Assembly: GCA_000729835.1 (NCBI GenBank)
Contig: JFHB01000103.1
Span: 1 to 64,000, forward strand
DNA from: Atkinsonella hypoxylon
Taxonomy: Eukaryota; Ascomycota; Sordariomycetes; Hypocreales; Clavicipitaceae
Reading direction: 5' to 3'
DNA: 64,000 nucleotides
Below, in pieces: positions 43,817 through 56,023 of this stretch. The notes beneath the pieces were generated by a model. That model was not told where the DNA came from, ran no database searches, and worked only from the letters and a program-made list of their open reading frames with translations. Made by a program: the position numbers and the translations under genes. Each line of letters begins with the position of its first letter. Within the stretch, counting starts at the first letter, position 1.

Positions 43817-43821
43817 CCAAT
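43817..43821. promoter_or_regulatory. CCAAT box upstream of SDH3
   Basis: CCAAT about 120 bp upstream of the SDH3 start codon. Respiratory genes in fungi are commonly bound by the HAP/CBC complex at CCAAT; binding here is inference. Confidence 0.45.
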
Positions 43822-43846
43822 CAGCGACTCGCTGATTCCTCAGTTG

Positions 43847-43879
43847 CACGTGACCTATTTGCCTACGTAAGATCACGTG
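43847..43879. promoter_or_regulatory. Pair of CACGTG palindromes upstream of SDH3
   Basis: Two exact CACGTG hexamers at 43847-43852 and 43874-43879, 27 bp apart (first base to first base). CACGTG is the site of bHLH factors such as Cbf1. A close pair in a 200 bp promoter is unlikely to be chance but is not proof of function. Confidence 0.45.
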
Positions 43880-44592
43880 CTGCTGTGCACGCGATATTAG
43901 CCCCAACAATCTTGGGGCGCGTTTGGTCTTTGTTTTTTTCCCCCTTTCCTCTCCAGATAGTTACGATTGCTTGCTGCGAAGCTGTTAATCCTGCATGGCA
44001 CAGCGATACAGCAGGGTCTTCGGACCTGTGAGCTTTCGGAGAGGAATGGATCCGATGTTAATCTCGGCTTCGGGTTTTTTTTCGGTCCCGAAGCCGTTTC
44101 ATTTTTGAGATCGACATTCTTACGTTCTGTAGCATATGAACACGGCTGGCAAATGGTATGCTCTGAGATCATTGACTCTTGAGTCGTCGATGGTGAGGTG
44201 GGTTCGCAGTGCGGGGCAACGAAAATCACTACAGGGGGGTGATTAGAGGAGTTTTGACCATCATATTCTTTTCAACGACGGTATGTGCTTGAGATGTGGT
44301 GTTTATATTATCTACCCCGTGCATTTCATAGACCCCTTGAGTTCCATGAAGCCTGCCCTTGCGCCATGAGTAGGGTTTGATCCCCTATCGTTATGATACA
44401 AATACATGCGTAGAGAACTCGAGGCCCGCTACAGAAACAGTCATCATCCTATACCCACCACCTTCTATCCGCGTTACACAGATCCAATGAACGCCTTTGC
44501 ACTCTACGAACAATTGGCAAAACCACTGTCAAAACCTGTCCTTGTTCCACAGCAGAGAACCCCTCATTCCAGGAACTTTGCCCCGCATCTAT

Positions 44593-47280
44593 TTAAAATT
44601 GGTCGTTGCTCATGTTGGCAACGTTGTTGCTTATGCCACCGTTGGTGCCAGCCGAAAATCTGTCATACGCAAATATGGCCATATTCGGTTGTTCCTGTGA
44701 GCTCATAACGTCACCTAGCATGTCCCAGTTCATACTGGACATGTCAAAAAATCCACCCAAGAACGGATCGACGCTTCCTGCCTGTGCGGCTTCTTGTAGA
44801 GACTCTGCGTGTTGTTGCTGCTGCCCGAGGTTATGATAAGCCATTTTTGGGGTCGACATGCCTTGGAATAGGGCTGCGGCTTGCTTCTGGGCGTCGTTAG
44901 GACTAAACGTAGGCGGGCTTGCGTCAGCGGATTGGACAGAGGAACGAGAATCCGCTGACGACAGAAGCTCTCGGAGACGCTGAATGAACTGTGGAGTTTG
45001 CAACTGTCGGCCATGCTGCAGGAAATACTGTTCACGAACCCTCCAAGCTTTTAGTGTGAGGTGGGCCTGTACAGAGTACTGCTTTGATGACATGTCGAAG
45101 ACTTCTTCATGATAGCCATAGAGTCGTTCCACTACAGCCCAGGTGCGATCAGCCAGACTGCCGGTAGGTCGTTGGCACAATTGACCAGTCATGACAGCAA
45201 CGATATCGAGTTGAAAATACGACTTAGCAAACCAGAGAAAGCCGCATTCGCCCATTATATCGTACTGGTCCAGTCTTTGTTCGCTTCCAATGATGAACAA
45301 CTTGAACAAATTATCCTTGGGGCCGAAGATTTCGGTTCCGTACTCAGGTTGTTGGCCAATAGGTACTATCATGTCGGCGATATTTCCCATGAACATCTGA
45401 CGAATGCCCTTGGCGGCTTTATGCACGTTACCTGCATTGACATCGACATACCTGTGTTCCAGTTCGACTAGTCGGTCCTCCAGCTCCTGAAAGTGCTGAC
45501 GAAACGTCTGTACAATAGTCTTGGACGCCTCCTTGTCTGTACACAGATCATGGCCGAGAAGAGCAGCTTCGAATGCTGATCTTTGGTGCTTTTTGTCTGC
45601 CATCATTTTAAACCTGTAAATCTCGCTGAGAATGAGTACAAAGGCCATTTCTGTCGGCCCTTCCCGGGACTGCAGCTTTTCTTTCGACCCTGGGAAGATG
45701 TCCGCATCGTTGACGTTGGAAGGCGTCTTGGTGTCCCAATTAAGGGGTTGGAGCGATTGGCTCAACCCAGAAAGCATTGCATACTTGTAGTCTTGCATAA
45801 TGATCTGCCACCATAGCCTACGTCGCATTTCGGTCTCATACATATCCAGACCGAGGGATTCGCCATCACGATGGTAACCCATCTTTTGAGCAATACGCAC
45901 GATATTACCAGTGAGAACCCAAGCTGCGTGCCGATCATAACGACCTTGAAGCGCGATCTACCAAATAATCAATCCAGGCACGCAAAGCCATGATTATAGT
46001 TGAGCTGGATAGACGAACCCCATGGAAAGGAAAATACGTACCACGAAGTGAAATAGTGCTTGTAGAGCAGTCATGTTATAATTTTTCAAAAAGTTGAATC
46101 GTATCAGAGCTACTTTGGTACCGGCCAAGAATTTTTGAATCGCCGCTCCCCTCGACATGCCCAGGAGTTGAACAGCTTCCGCCTCACTGATCGACAGTGA
46201 AGCTGTGGTATAAATGGAAAATACTAGTGCTTGCTGATGATGTGGAAGCGACGCCATGTTAATGGCACCTTCAAGCACGACAGGCTGAATCGTAGGAACG
46301 TGAACAACCTTGAACAAAGGATTAACACGGTCCAAAAACAATTGCCAGAGCTTGAACGCATGCATGGGATCTGGAACAAGGTCCTCAATATTAGCTGTCG
46401 TGGGATCCGCAGGGAAGAATAAGTCGCAGTTATTCTCTGGAGTTAGCTCCTCACTCCATAGGATGCTCGCATCCTCCAGGTCTTCTTTCTCAACAATTTC
46501 TCTCATTGCTTGTAACTACAATATCGATTAGCATATCGAGATAACGCTCGGAGACGGCACAGCTCACAGCTGCACGTGTTTGCGAAGGTCCAGACAGACG
46601 AGGCGAAGCCAGTCCGCTTGGTTTGCAGGATCCTACAATGCCGATGCTGAAATCACAACTTACTTCCTCGTAGACCGTGGCCCAGATACAGCTGTCCGTG
46701 AAACGAACACTGCCATCATCATTGACCATTCGGCCAGCAGGCTTGAAGCTGCTTGCCTTGTCGGAGCAAGTGGGAGCAGATGCCGAACCCTCCGAGGGTA
46801 TAGCATCGCTCATTGCTGGCGTTGAAGTCTGATGAGATGCTGCTTGCTGGCTGGGGGCCGACCCATCGGCGTACTGCTTGAGGAGCTCTTCACATCGTGC
46901 CAGACGCTCTTGAATATCTTGATTGGGGCGGCGTCGCCTCCTTGCAGGGGCTGGTGTACTTGGAACACAAGTGACATTTGCCTAAGGCGCGGCGACGTGA
47001 GCTCTATTGCACATATCTGCACATATCTGCCTCTTCGTGGTTTTGGGCCACCAGAAAGCGGTACGCGCTAGCATAATCAAGGTGGGGACGAGAGATGTGA
47101 AGCTTGGGATGACCGCGCAACTCACCACAACCCGGAACCCGGGGAGTCGAGATGACGTACCTTTATACAATTAGAGCAGGGCGAGTTGCGATCACACTTA
47201 ATTTTGCGATGTTGGCAAAGAACACAAGCCAGAATTCTTGACTGCCTGTGCGGCGCTGGGGGCGACACGGAGGCTGCCAT
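44593..47280 (-). CDS. Zn2Cys6 fungal transcription factor
   Basis: Four exons, 47280-47161, 46981-46664, 46515-46042 and 45957-44593, give 758 residues from the ATG at 47280; upstream open frame begins at TTG. The binuclear zinc cluster is C19-x2-C22-x6-C29-x5-C35-x2-C38-x6-C45, and the first intron falls between the fifth and sixth cysteines. A basic RRRRRPN linker and a short coiled coil (DIQERLARCEELLKQY) follow, as in DNA-binding dimers of this class. The fungal-specific regulatory domain spans about 200-500 (PDPMHAFKLWQLFLDRVNPLFKVVH, RIAQKMGYHRDG, RRRLWWQIIMQDYKYAMLSG). The Gln-rich C-terminus (GQQQQHAES) and acidic/aromatic end could be an activation region. Target genes are unknown; no adjacent biosynthetic cluster points to a pathway. 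Confidence 0.88.
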
Positions 47281-47652
47281 GTCGGAACATGGGATTTTCT
47301 TCACATTCCAGTCAAAGTCTGTCTCGCTATTTAGAGATGAGCTTTCAGGATAATGGCTGTCGCCTGAGTTTGTCGTGACCAGGATGGTAGCAGGATCGAA
47401 CAGTGGCAATAGCGACGATATAGCAAGAGAAGTCTTAAAGGAAGGAAATGAGTCTCGCCGACGACACAATAATAAAGGTGCGTTGTTGGCGCTAAAATCC
47501 GCCAAACGTGCGGCGGGCTTATGGTGGGCTTTCTGGATGGACTATGACCGCGTACAACAATCGACACTTGTCGACGAGGCACGAGGCACGAAGCACCTCT
47601 TCGAATCAGGACATGTTACAGGGTTCAAGTAGGTAAGACATTTTTCTCAGAG

Positions 47653-47689
<37 letters not shown>

Positions 47690-48339
47690 AGAGCCCGAGC
47701 CCTCACACTGTAAGCACGCACGCACGCACGGAACAAAAAGCTGACGCCTGGGGGATGATGAATTCCATAATTTGCCACAAGCCCAGATTGACCAACGTTA
47801 ATGATCGACTTCTAGTCTTACCTGAATGCATGCGACGTCGCTGACTCTCAAAAATCCAATAGCACCAAATCGGAGAATCAAAGAATGGCACGCAGGTGAC
47901 AGATTACACGGCCGATCCTGCCCAAAGTAGGCAGAACCCACAGCAAATGGAAAGAGCGTGCAAGGGAAGTGGGAAAGTGCAGGAGTTAAGCAGATGCCAA
48001 GGTACCTAGGTAGGTAGGTAGGTAGGTACTCATAGAAGTTGGCCTAATTTAGTATGCAACGCTACTGCTGCATACAAGGACATTATAGCGTGAAATGAGC
48101 CCAACCCGATATGCAGATCAAAGAGAAGGGTGAAGGTTATGCATTTCCTGGACATATGCCTACAACGAAGGGTCTGTTAGATACCGTACTTGCTGTCAAT
48201 CAAGGGAAGTAATGACCTTACGTATTGTGCTCGATAATCACTCCATTCCGAGTAGAATTGCCTGGTTTCGTATTCACGAGTCTTCTTGTGTGGTCAACTC
48301 GTCCAGTGTTCCATTTTTGTCCATGCAATACGCAAACTA
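47281..48339. other. Intergenic with hexamer and GTAG repeats
   Basis: Promoter of the Zn2Cys6 gene and 3' flank of the isopentenyltransferase gene. Contains the AGAGCC array at 47650-47690, ACGC repeats at about 47713-47730 and a GTAG/GGTA array at 48005-48027. Confidence 0.5.
47650..47690. repeat. (AGAGCC)n hexanucleotide microsatellite
   Basis: About seven AGAGCC units in intergenic DNA, continuing degenerate to about 47702. Confidence 0.9.
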
Positions 48340-49822
48340 TCAACTTGAGAATAAAGATACCACATCTGGACTGGATGCTCTGGACTTGTCCGATTTACTA
48401 AATTCCTCATCGTCTGGTTTCTGCTTTGTTTTCGAGTTCTCGTCTACAACGACGAGTGCCAGCTTCTGCTTTTTCCTCGACAGCCTCCTGTGTCCCGTGC
48501 TCTTGATGTGTCTCTGCCACGCTTGTTCTGTCACAAGGACTTTCTGGCACAGCTCACAAGTTTTCTTCATCGGCGTCTCAGGGGCCGGCGGCTCAACAGC
48601 ACTTGTGAGCACTTCTCTCGCCAGCTCTGAAAGCTCAACTGCCGCAGGACGTGGTACTCCCGCAAGAAACTTTTCCGTCAACTGTGTGGCAGGCTGAACC
48701 ACATGCTCCTGAAATTTAGATATATCCGTACTGTCCAGCACATAAAGGCTCTGAACTGCTTCTGGTCCTTCAGCCTGAAGGCGACGCATCTGCTTCAATC
48801 GAATCCATTTGGTCTGATAATTTGCATATCGTCTTGTCGCTGCTTTCATATCCTCTAGCCCGGATGCGTCTAGCCTTTGGACTTCCTGTGCATCTTTTCC
48901 AGCCTCGATAGCTTCCAGGTACGGCTCGAATTGTTTATATCCAATCGACTGGAAAATGCCCTTCGTGGTGTTGAGTGTTTCGCCTCGTTCACTGATGTAC
49001 TTTTTAAGCTCATACAACTCGCGGACTTCGTCAAGGAGACCTACGTGGCGCATCTTATCAACTCGCTTTTCCAACCGTTCACGTAGAACCTCCTTTTCGG
49101 AATATACCCAGAAGAGAAGCTTCTCCCATGGCCTTGCAGCCATCTCGCCTTCTGCTTTGGCAGCCTTACGAGCTTTTTGTTCTGCATAGAACTGTGACGC
49201 CGGTTTGCCGGTATGTAAATAAATCTCCAGTGAGCGAAAAATTTTGCGCCTATCGTTGGGGTGCCACCGCTCTGCCATGACTGGATCACATTTTCTGAGC
49301 TCTTCCAGCAGCACATCGGTCGGCTGTTCTAGAATGGGAAATTTTGTAGATGAATCTGTCTGCTGAACTTCATCTAAAATCATATCCGTAAAGAGCAAAG
49401 GATCGACATAATACTGCGTGCCACCAACAAGGATAGGCAAGTTACCCCGGGCGCGAATCTCAGCGATCACTTTCGTTGCTTCACGCTTGTAATCTTCTAC
49501 ATCCCATGGAGGGTCCTTTAGAGGAATATGGCCGAGTAGGTGGTGCGGGATCCCTTTTTGTTCAGCATGTGGAATTTTGTTAGTGATGATAGGCAAGCCA
49601 TTGTAGAGTTGCATAGCATCTGAGTTAACAATCTCTCCTTTGAATCTTCTCGCAAGCTCTACAGCTAGCTGTTGAAGAAATTTAGCAGTCAGTTCTGTGT
49701 CTAAACAATTTGATTGGCATTAGACACTAGACGCCGGCGAAGATGCTTACATCTGACTTGCCTGTGCCAGTTGAGCCTAGCACGACAAGCAACGGCTCTG
49801 TAGGGACTGCAGCGGGGGCCAT
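48340..49822 (-). CDS. MOD5: tRNA isopentenyltransferase with C-terminal zinc finger
   Basis: Two exons, 49822-49751 and 49668-48340, give 466 residues. The P-loop GSTGTGKSD (residues 16-24) ends exactly at the first intron; exon 2 continues LAVELARRFKGEIVNSDAMQLY, KIPHAEQKGIPHHLLGH and ILVGGTQYYVD, all signature blocks of the MiaA/Mod5/TRIT1 family. The C-terminal part has a C2H2 zinc finger, C395-x2-C398-x12-H411-x5-H417, found in eukaryotic members and absent from bacterial MiaA. The enzyme transfers a dimethylallyl group from DMAPP to A37 of tRNAs that read UNN codons, in cytosol and mitochondria. No obvious presequence precedes the P-loop in this start, so an upstream mitochondrial start is possible but not seen. 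It is divergent from SEC61 across a 496 bp gap. Confidence 0.93.
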
Positions 49823-50318
49823 GGCGAAAACATTGCGACGAAGAAAATGCCACAAGCGTCCGAACATTGGCGTATAGAGAACCTAGAGCTCCATGGTGAT
49901 TTGGATTTATGCTGTACTTTCTCCACCAGAGCAATGGAAGCTCTCTTCAAGGCAAGGGTTGCGGCGTCCAGAGATAATCAATCTTCGTCTCTAACAGCCG
50001 CATTGGAGCAAGACTCCCCCACCCTAAGGGTAGCTCTTGCCCAGAAACCAATGGGACAGAGCTGGGCACGATTGTGGAGTTAGGTCACGTGGCTCCTAGT
50101 AATTTTGGACTGGACACATCTACGTTTTTTGGTGACTCGGGGCTTGAAGCCAGATCACCTACCTATCTTCCTTTTAGCGATTCCCGTCACCTCCTCCTTA
50201 CCCACTTCTTTGGCTCATCGCCAGCTCGTTTTCTTTCCCTCCCTTCCTCCTGTCTTTGGATGAGTTAGTTTCGATCATTCTCTTTTTTTCGTTAATTTGT
50301 CGCTTTCGTATCGCCACG
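49823..50318. promoter_or_regulatory. Divergent promoter region of MOD5 and SEC61
   Basis: 496 bp between two head-to-head genes. Just before the SEC61 start there is a pyrimidine-rich tract (about 50200-50315, with TCTTTTTTTC), typical of strongly expressed filamentous-fungal genes. Confidence 0.5.
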
Positions 50319-52022
50319 ATGAGTTCCCGTAAGTAATCCCACCTTAAACGCTGAGCACGTCAAGCTATGTCATTTCGCCTCCGCTCGCAAAATTCCCCTC
50401 GCGGCGCCGAAGCCCAATCAAGTCGTGAAGCTCTGGGAACGAAAGAGCTATTCACCGCCTCGACAACCGCCAATTGACACGCAATTGACCTTCAATCACC
50501 TGGTGCTAACGCGAACGATGCTTCTGCAGTCCGCTTTCTTGACTTGGTCAAGCCGTTCGTGCCATTCCTCCCTGAGGTTCAGCAGCCGGAGACCAAGATT
50601 CCCTTCAACCAGAAGATGATGTGGACTGCCCTGACGCTCCTCATCTTCTTGGTCATGAGCCAGATGCCACTCTATGGTATCGTCTCATCAGACAACTCCG
50701 ATCCATTATATTGGCTGCGAATGGTGATGGCGAGTAACAGAGGAACGTTGATGGAACTGGGTATTACCCCAATCATCTCCTCTGGCATGGTCTTCCAGCT
50801 CCTCGCCGGTACCCACATGATCGATGTCAACCTCGACCTCAAGTCTGATCGCGAGCTTTACCAGACCGCCCAGAAGCTTTTTGCCTTCATTCTATCCGCC
50901 GGTACCGCTACTGTCTATGTCTTCACTGGTCTCTACGGTCCTCCTTCCGACCTCGGCGCTGGTATTGTCTTCCTGCTGATCCTCCAGCTGGTCGTTGCTG
51001 GTATGATCGTCATTTTGCTTGATGAGCTTCTCCAGAAAGGCTATGGTCTTGGCAGCGGCATCTCTCTGTTCATTGCCACCAACATTTGCGAGTCCATCAT
51101 GTGGAAGGCTTTCTCTCCCACCACCATCAACACTGGTCGTGGTCCCGAGTTTGAGGGTGCCGTCATCGCCCTCTTCCATCTCTTGATGACCTGGCCTAAC
51201 AAGCAGCGTGCTCTCCAGGAAGCTTTCTACAGACAGAATCTTCCTAATATAATGAACCTCTTGGCTACTATTGTGGTTTTTGTTGCCGTCATCTACCTTC
51301 AGGGGTTCCGCGTTGAGATTCCTGTCAAGTCTTCCCGCCAGCGTGGTGCTCGTGGTTCTTACCCCGTCCGCCTGTTCTACACCTCCAATATGCCCATCAT
51401 GCTACAGTCGGCTCTGTCTTCCAACATCTTTCTCATCAGCCAGATGCTGTACTCTCGCTTTTCTGAGAATCTGCTTGTCCGCCTCTTTGGTGTTTGGGAG
51501 GCTAAGGATGGCTCTTCTCAGTTGCACGCGGTCTCTGGAATCGCTTACTACATGTCTCCTCCTTTGAATTTCAAGGATGCTCTCCTCGATCCCATCCACA
51601 CCGCTGTTTACATCATCTACATGCTCGGTGCCTGCGCCTTGTTCTCCAAGACCTGGATCGAGATCTCTGGCTCCAGCCCTCGCGATGTTGCTAAGCAGCT
51701 CAAGGATCAGGGTCTCGTCATGGCCGGTCACCGTGATCAGAGCATGTACAAGGAGCTTAAGCGCATCATTCCTACTGCTGCCGCTTTTGGTGGTGCCTGC
51801 ATTGGCGCCCTCTCTGTTGCTAGCGATCTTTTAGGCGCTCTCGGCTCCGGTACCGGTACTCTTCTCGCTGTCACGTAAGCAAAGTCCTAAATCCAAAAGA
51901 CCGTAATGAATGGATTGCGATTACTAACAGTTTCTTTTTATTCCAGCATCATTTACGGTTACTTCGAGATCGCTGCCAAGGAGGGCGACTTGGCTGGCAT
52001 GAAGGGCATGATTATGGGATAA
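50319..52022 (+). CDS. SEC61: Sec61 alpha translocon subunit
   Basis: Three exons, 50319-50328, 50530-51874 and 51947-52022, give 476 residues; the first exon is only 10 nt and splices to read MSSLRFLDLVKPF. Ten membrane helices can be seen. Diagnostic blocks are LPEVQQPETKIPFNQK, the plug-region sequence PLYGIVSSDNSDPLYWLR, GTLMELGITPIISSGMVFQLLAG, GLGSGISLFIATNICE, and the cytosolic loop FRVEIPVKSSRQRGARGSYPVRLFY, whose Arg-rich tip contacts the ribosome. The C-terminal exon encodes YGYFEIAAKEGDLAGMKGMIMG. It is the channel subunit of the ER protein translocon. Length and sequence match fungal orthologues with no defects. The intron before the last exon has a CTAAC branch point. Essential single-copy gene in other fungi. 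Confidence 0.97.
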
Positions 52023-55000
52023 GCCAACGGCCACTGCCAGGAACATGAGCTCTATTCGCAAACTGTCTTCTACAAGCGAGTGTAGCACACAGCTTTTTCA
52101 TGCATATAACCAAGGAAAGGGGAGGTCCGTTATGTACAACACGTATCTTGTCTCGAGAACACGCAAAAGTGAAGTCAGGGGTTGGGCAAAGTGTAATAAG
52201 TACTAAAAGGCATGACTGTTTCCGTCATTTGAATACTGTCTTGTGCCGAATTCATGGTAACTATGGTAATTGGAGTCTAGGGTGGCCACTGAGTTTCTAC
52301 GTCTTGAGGGAGACATGACATTTAGCGAAGAACCGGGATGGTCTTTCGAGCTAGTTCTTGTAACACATGGACATGGTTCAATACGAGTTTAAATAAAGAG
52401 ACGTTGTGTCCAGTCAAAGTAATGTTATGTAACCGAGCATGTTCCGCACCTCTTGCAGATAGCTATTACGTCATTCGCACGACAGGATCGAATTCAATGA
52501 CGCGCCAGATCCAAGAAATCAAAGTAGGCAAGTACCACTTCAATCAATTGTGCGAAAATGCACGATTGGCATCATTATGTTGTTTGGGAGAAGTCTATTT
52601 ACAGGTAGAACGGCGTGACTCACTTGATTTAACTGGTCGAGTACAGGGTATGACCGGGTGGCGGAAGTCGATCGAGTCCACGCCGTATGCAGAGCAGAGC
52701 AGGGCTCCAGAAGTATGGATTGACCAAGCACTTTTTCTTCATGCATCATGACTACGTAGTGTATGCTATACATCATTGTTTTCGATTATCGGGTATATGT
52801 TACACAGGTGAGTCACCGGCTGCGTGCACTGATGCATGCAGTCTTGCTGGAATTCGGCAAAGACTATCTCGGAACTTGAGATAGCGACAGGTTGGGTGAA
52901 AATGAGAGATATTGGCCCGGACTAGACGGGGACCGGAGTTATGTTATGACAAGAGTATACTGACGCATCTGGGCTTTGCTTCAACTGATCTGCAGGACAA
53001 GCCCGGTCACCGGATTTGTGTTCTTATTAGCGGTCAAGCACTGTGCTTTTCAACCAGCTCCAAGCTGATGTGTTTCATGTTGAGTATAATTTTTGTTATT
53101 CCGGCGGCATTCGGATGCTAGGATAAACACAACGTGCTAGTCAGGGATACTCGCCGTTCTTCGTAGGCGGGTTTCCTGAACATGTTTCGAAGCACATGCT
53201 GTTCAAGACCGACACGGATAAACAAGTTCTCCTGTCTTTTGTGCACCAGCGATTAAGAGTTTGCCGCATAATACATTCATGAAATGTGCTGCATCTATCA
53301 AGTTATAAAATCACCCTCTGTGGTCGTGTAGAGGAATCGGTTCAGTCCGTCGTCTTTGCTCTGCCCCCACAGGACAATGGTAGATAGGGAGACAGCAGGA
53401 CGGCACTGCTTCGCGCCAATGTCAAGACTTTCAGGCGGTCAGATACGTTAGTGGAAAGGCAAGTAAGTAAGTGGGTGTGCAAGCTGGGATATTGGCTCGC
53501 AGCTCGAGTCGTGTCTAGTGCGCCGCACCAGCTGTGTACCCTTGTCACATCGCCTGTCCATGGAGAGGAGAAACAACAACCCCTCTTCGTCGGTGAAAAC
53601 TGGCATTGCCGGTCATGGTCAGCCGACACTGTGCCATGCATGAATGTTCCATGGCAGATCGTTAACTAGTTATAATATGAGATGACCAGATGACCCCTGT
53701 TGGTTCGCCCAAATAGTGTAACATGCCCATCTGTCCGCAACTGTGACTGCCTAATTGAATTAAGAAAGTCGGCGGTTCTAATTGTACATGGTTCTTGTCA
53801 GAAGCAGCTCTCTTCTCTCTTTGGCCATCAAGACTGTCTGTCATAAGACTGTCGGTTTAACATGTCGCCGGGAACATTCCCATCTGATTGCGGTATGACC
53901 GTGATCGCTTATGAGGGATACCTGGAAGTGGTGGCGGTGAGGGAATACTTGCATCTGCCTCCAAACCCAGGACCAAAAATTCGAGGCTAGCAACGGCAAG
54001 GGGACGACAGATTACACAAAGTGGTAGGAAGTGTCGACATGTGAATAGACTTATCAGAGAACCGGCCGCCATTTCATCGATGCTAGCTCGGATGAATAGA
54101 TATGGACTCGAGTATTATCTGACAGAAGGTAGCAAACGTGTTTGCTTTCCATATCTGGCGTATATGTGTGTACTGTGATCGAGGCGTTGTTCTTGTCATT
54201 AGTAATTGTCCGACTTCCATAGGCTTATCTTTCTGAGTCGCAGATCTTGAGCATGCGCCCTGAAAGTCGATGCAAGAGACTCTGGACGTGCATCATGCAG
54301 TGAAAGTTCCACTGCGATGCTATTACGGAGTAGTGCTAGTCCAATCTCGCATTTCTGTTCCACCCAGCACGGACGGTGAAGCGGGCGTGTGGGGATCCAC
54401 GAAGATTGGTAGCAGCGGGTAACTTAGGTATGCATGTACATAGTTACATACCCAAGTACACAGAGAAAACAGCCAGCCAGACAAATACTGCAGCTGCGCA
54501 TGTGTCTCTGGGCTGGCTTTTACCTTTACTAACTGCTGCCACGATCATCATGACCGCTTCATCGAGAATGGATATCGAGGACAGAGGGCAAGAAGGCTCC
54601 ACTGCAGTTCGGAGTCCCCTATTGTCCCTGCAGTTCTTTCCTCAAGAGCAATAATTCATGGTGCCGGAATCAAAGCTCAATTGTCAGACTCACGCAGGCC
54701 GCTATGACGACATGGGGCAGGAGCGAGTCGTGAGAACCTGCCTTCAGTTCGTCTCTTGGCGTGCACAAACTTGTCTTGGTTTAACATGATTGGGCCCATG
54801 TCAGCTCGTGGTGAGTACCTGCCTAGGTATTTGATCGATCTGATATGAACTAATAACATGCACCCTTCTCAAATGGTGTGGTCTCTTGTTCTGTTCCGTA
54901 TCTCGCATATGTGCAGTCACCTATCACATTGATATCCGGGGGGGGAGATTGCATGAAGCTTCACGTAAGCGATTGCCACCATGGGTCCCTCTGCTAATCA

Positions 55001-56023
55001 TCCGCTGTCGAGTCCAGTGCCACGGTCCACATCTAGAATTGTAAGGCCGAGCCATGGGATCCATCGCAATTGCAGAGCCTTCATCCCCGGTTCACCCAGA
55101 CAGAGGATGCATATGTACGGAAGACGACGTACTTGTCTTTGCTGCAGCTCAGGCGGGGACCCATCCGTAGCGCAATGATAGCCAGGGACGGTTGACAGAT
55201 AGACCAGACAGTTCTGGCATGGACAGAGTGAGCAGCATACACGAACTTCTGCTCTTCTCTTCCTCCCGCTCTCTCTCTCTCTCTTAGGCTGGCCGATGGT
55301 CATGGTCTATGGAATTGTTTTTAACCACGACCCTTTGATGTGTACCTCACAATCCATTAGTCTGCATTCTCACCCATACATCCCATACATCCGGTAGCCA
55401 ATTATCGCAAAAAGGTGGGATCCCTTTCTTTTTCTTTCCCGTTCATTTTTCTTTCGCTCCTGTTGCATTTTCAGCTTGCAGTTGGTTATTGCCCTTGCTT
55501 TTTTTTACTTGGTCCGCCTATCGCCTATTCTCGATAGTGCAATCCGGCGCTAGTAACCAAAAATACGTACCTCTCCTCATTCTCAACTCGATCAAGAAGC
55601 CCGTTTGTTTTTCCGTTTGTTTTTTTGTCTAGGATTTTTCGGACCTTCTGTCCTTGTTTTCCCAGGACAAGAGATACACGCCTCCAGGGCGCCTGAAGCC
55701 CCCCTCTTCCTTTCCGGTGCCGGCTCGCGGGCTACCATCAAGTCTCTATTCCTGCACGCCTCTGCAGAGTGGTCCCAGCATCTAGCCGACAACAAGAACT
55801 TTTTTTGCCTTTGTGGAGGTTACTTTCTTGCTGACCCAACACTTACATAGTCCAGCCATCAAGGTCGCAAAACCACAACAACAGCACCGGCGACGATCGA
55901 CATCACTCCCACCACCACCTCTGTACGGCCGTGGACGGGCGTAGGTGCGGGTGTCATTGCAACCAAGCGAGGGCCGAATCCGCCAGCAACGACAAAATAC
56001 ACCACGGCGGTTTGTCATCAATC
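52023..56023. other. Four-kilobase gene-poor block; ABC promoter at right end
   Basis: Open frames in this block are short, mostly without ATG, and lack domains. A TACTCCGTA word (as TACGGAGTA) is near 54324. From about 55180 the sequence becomes pyrimidine-rich (TCTC repeat near 55270, CTTT tracts near 55430-55510), which suits the promoter and leader of the ABC transporter that starts at 56024. Confidence 0.5.

Larger units (their letters stand above)
43697..44592. other. Intergenic: SDH3 promoter, TF gene 3' flank
   Basis: Holds CCAAT and two CACGTG sites near the SDH3 start, annotated separately. The rest has no supported gene. Confidence 0.5.

Noticed and set aside
47281..47505. Seventy-five-residue N-terminal extension of the Zn2Cys6 factor
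   Set aside because: Begins with TTG and is poorly structured; the first ATG is at 47280.
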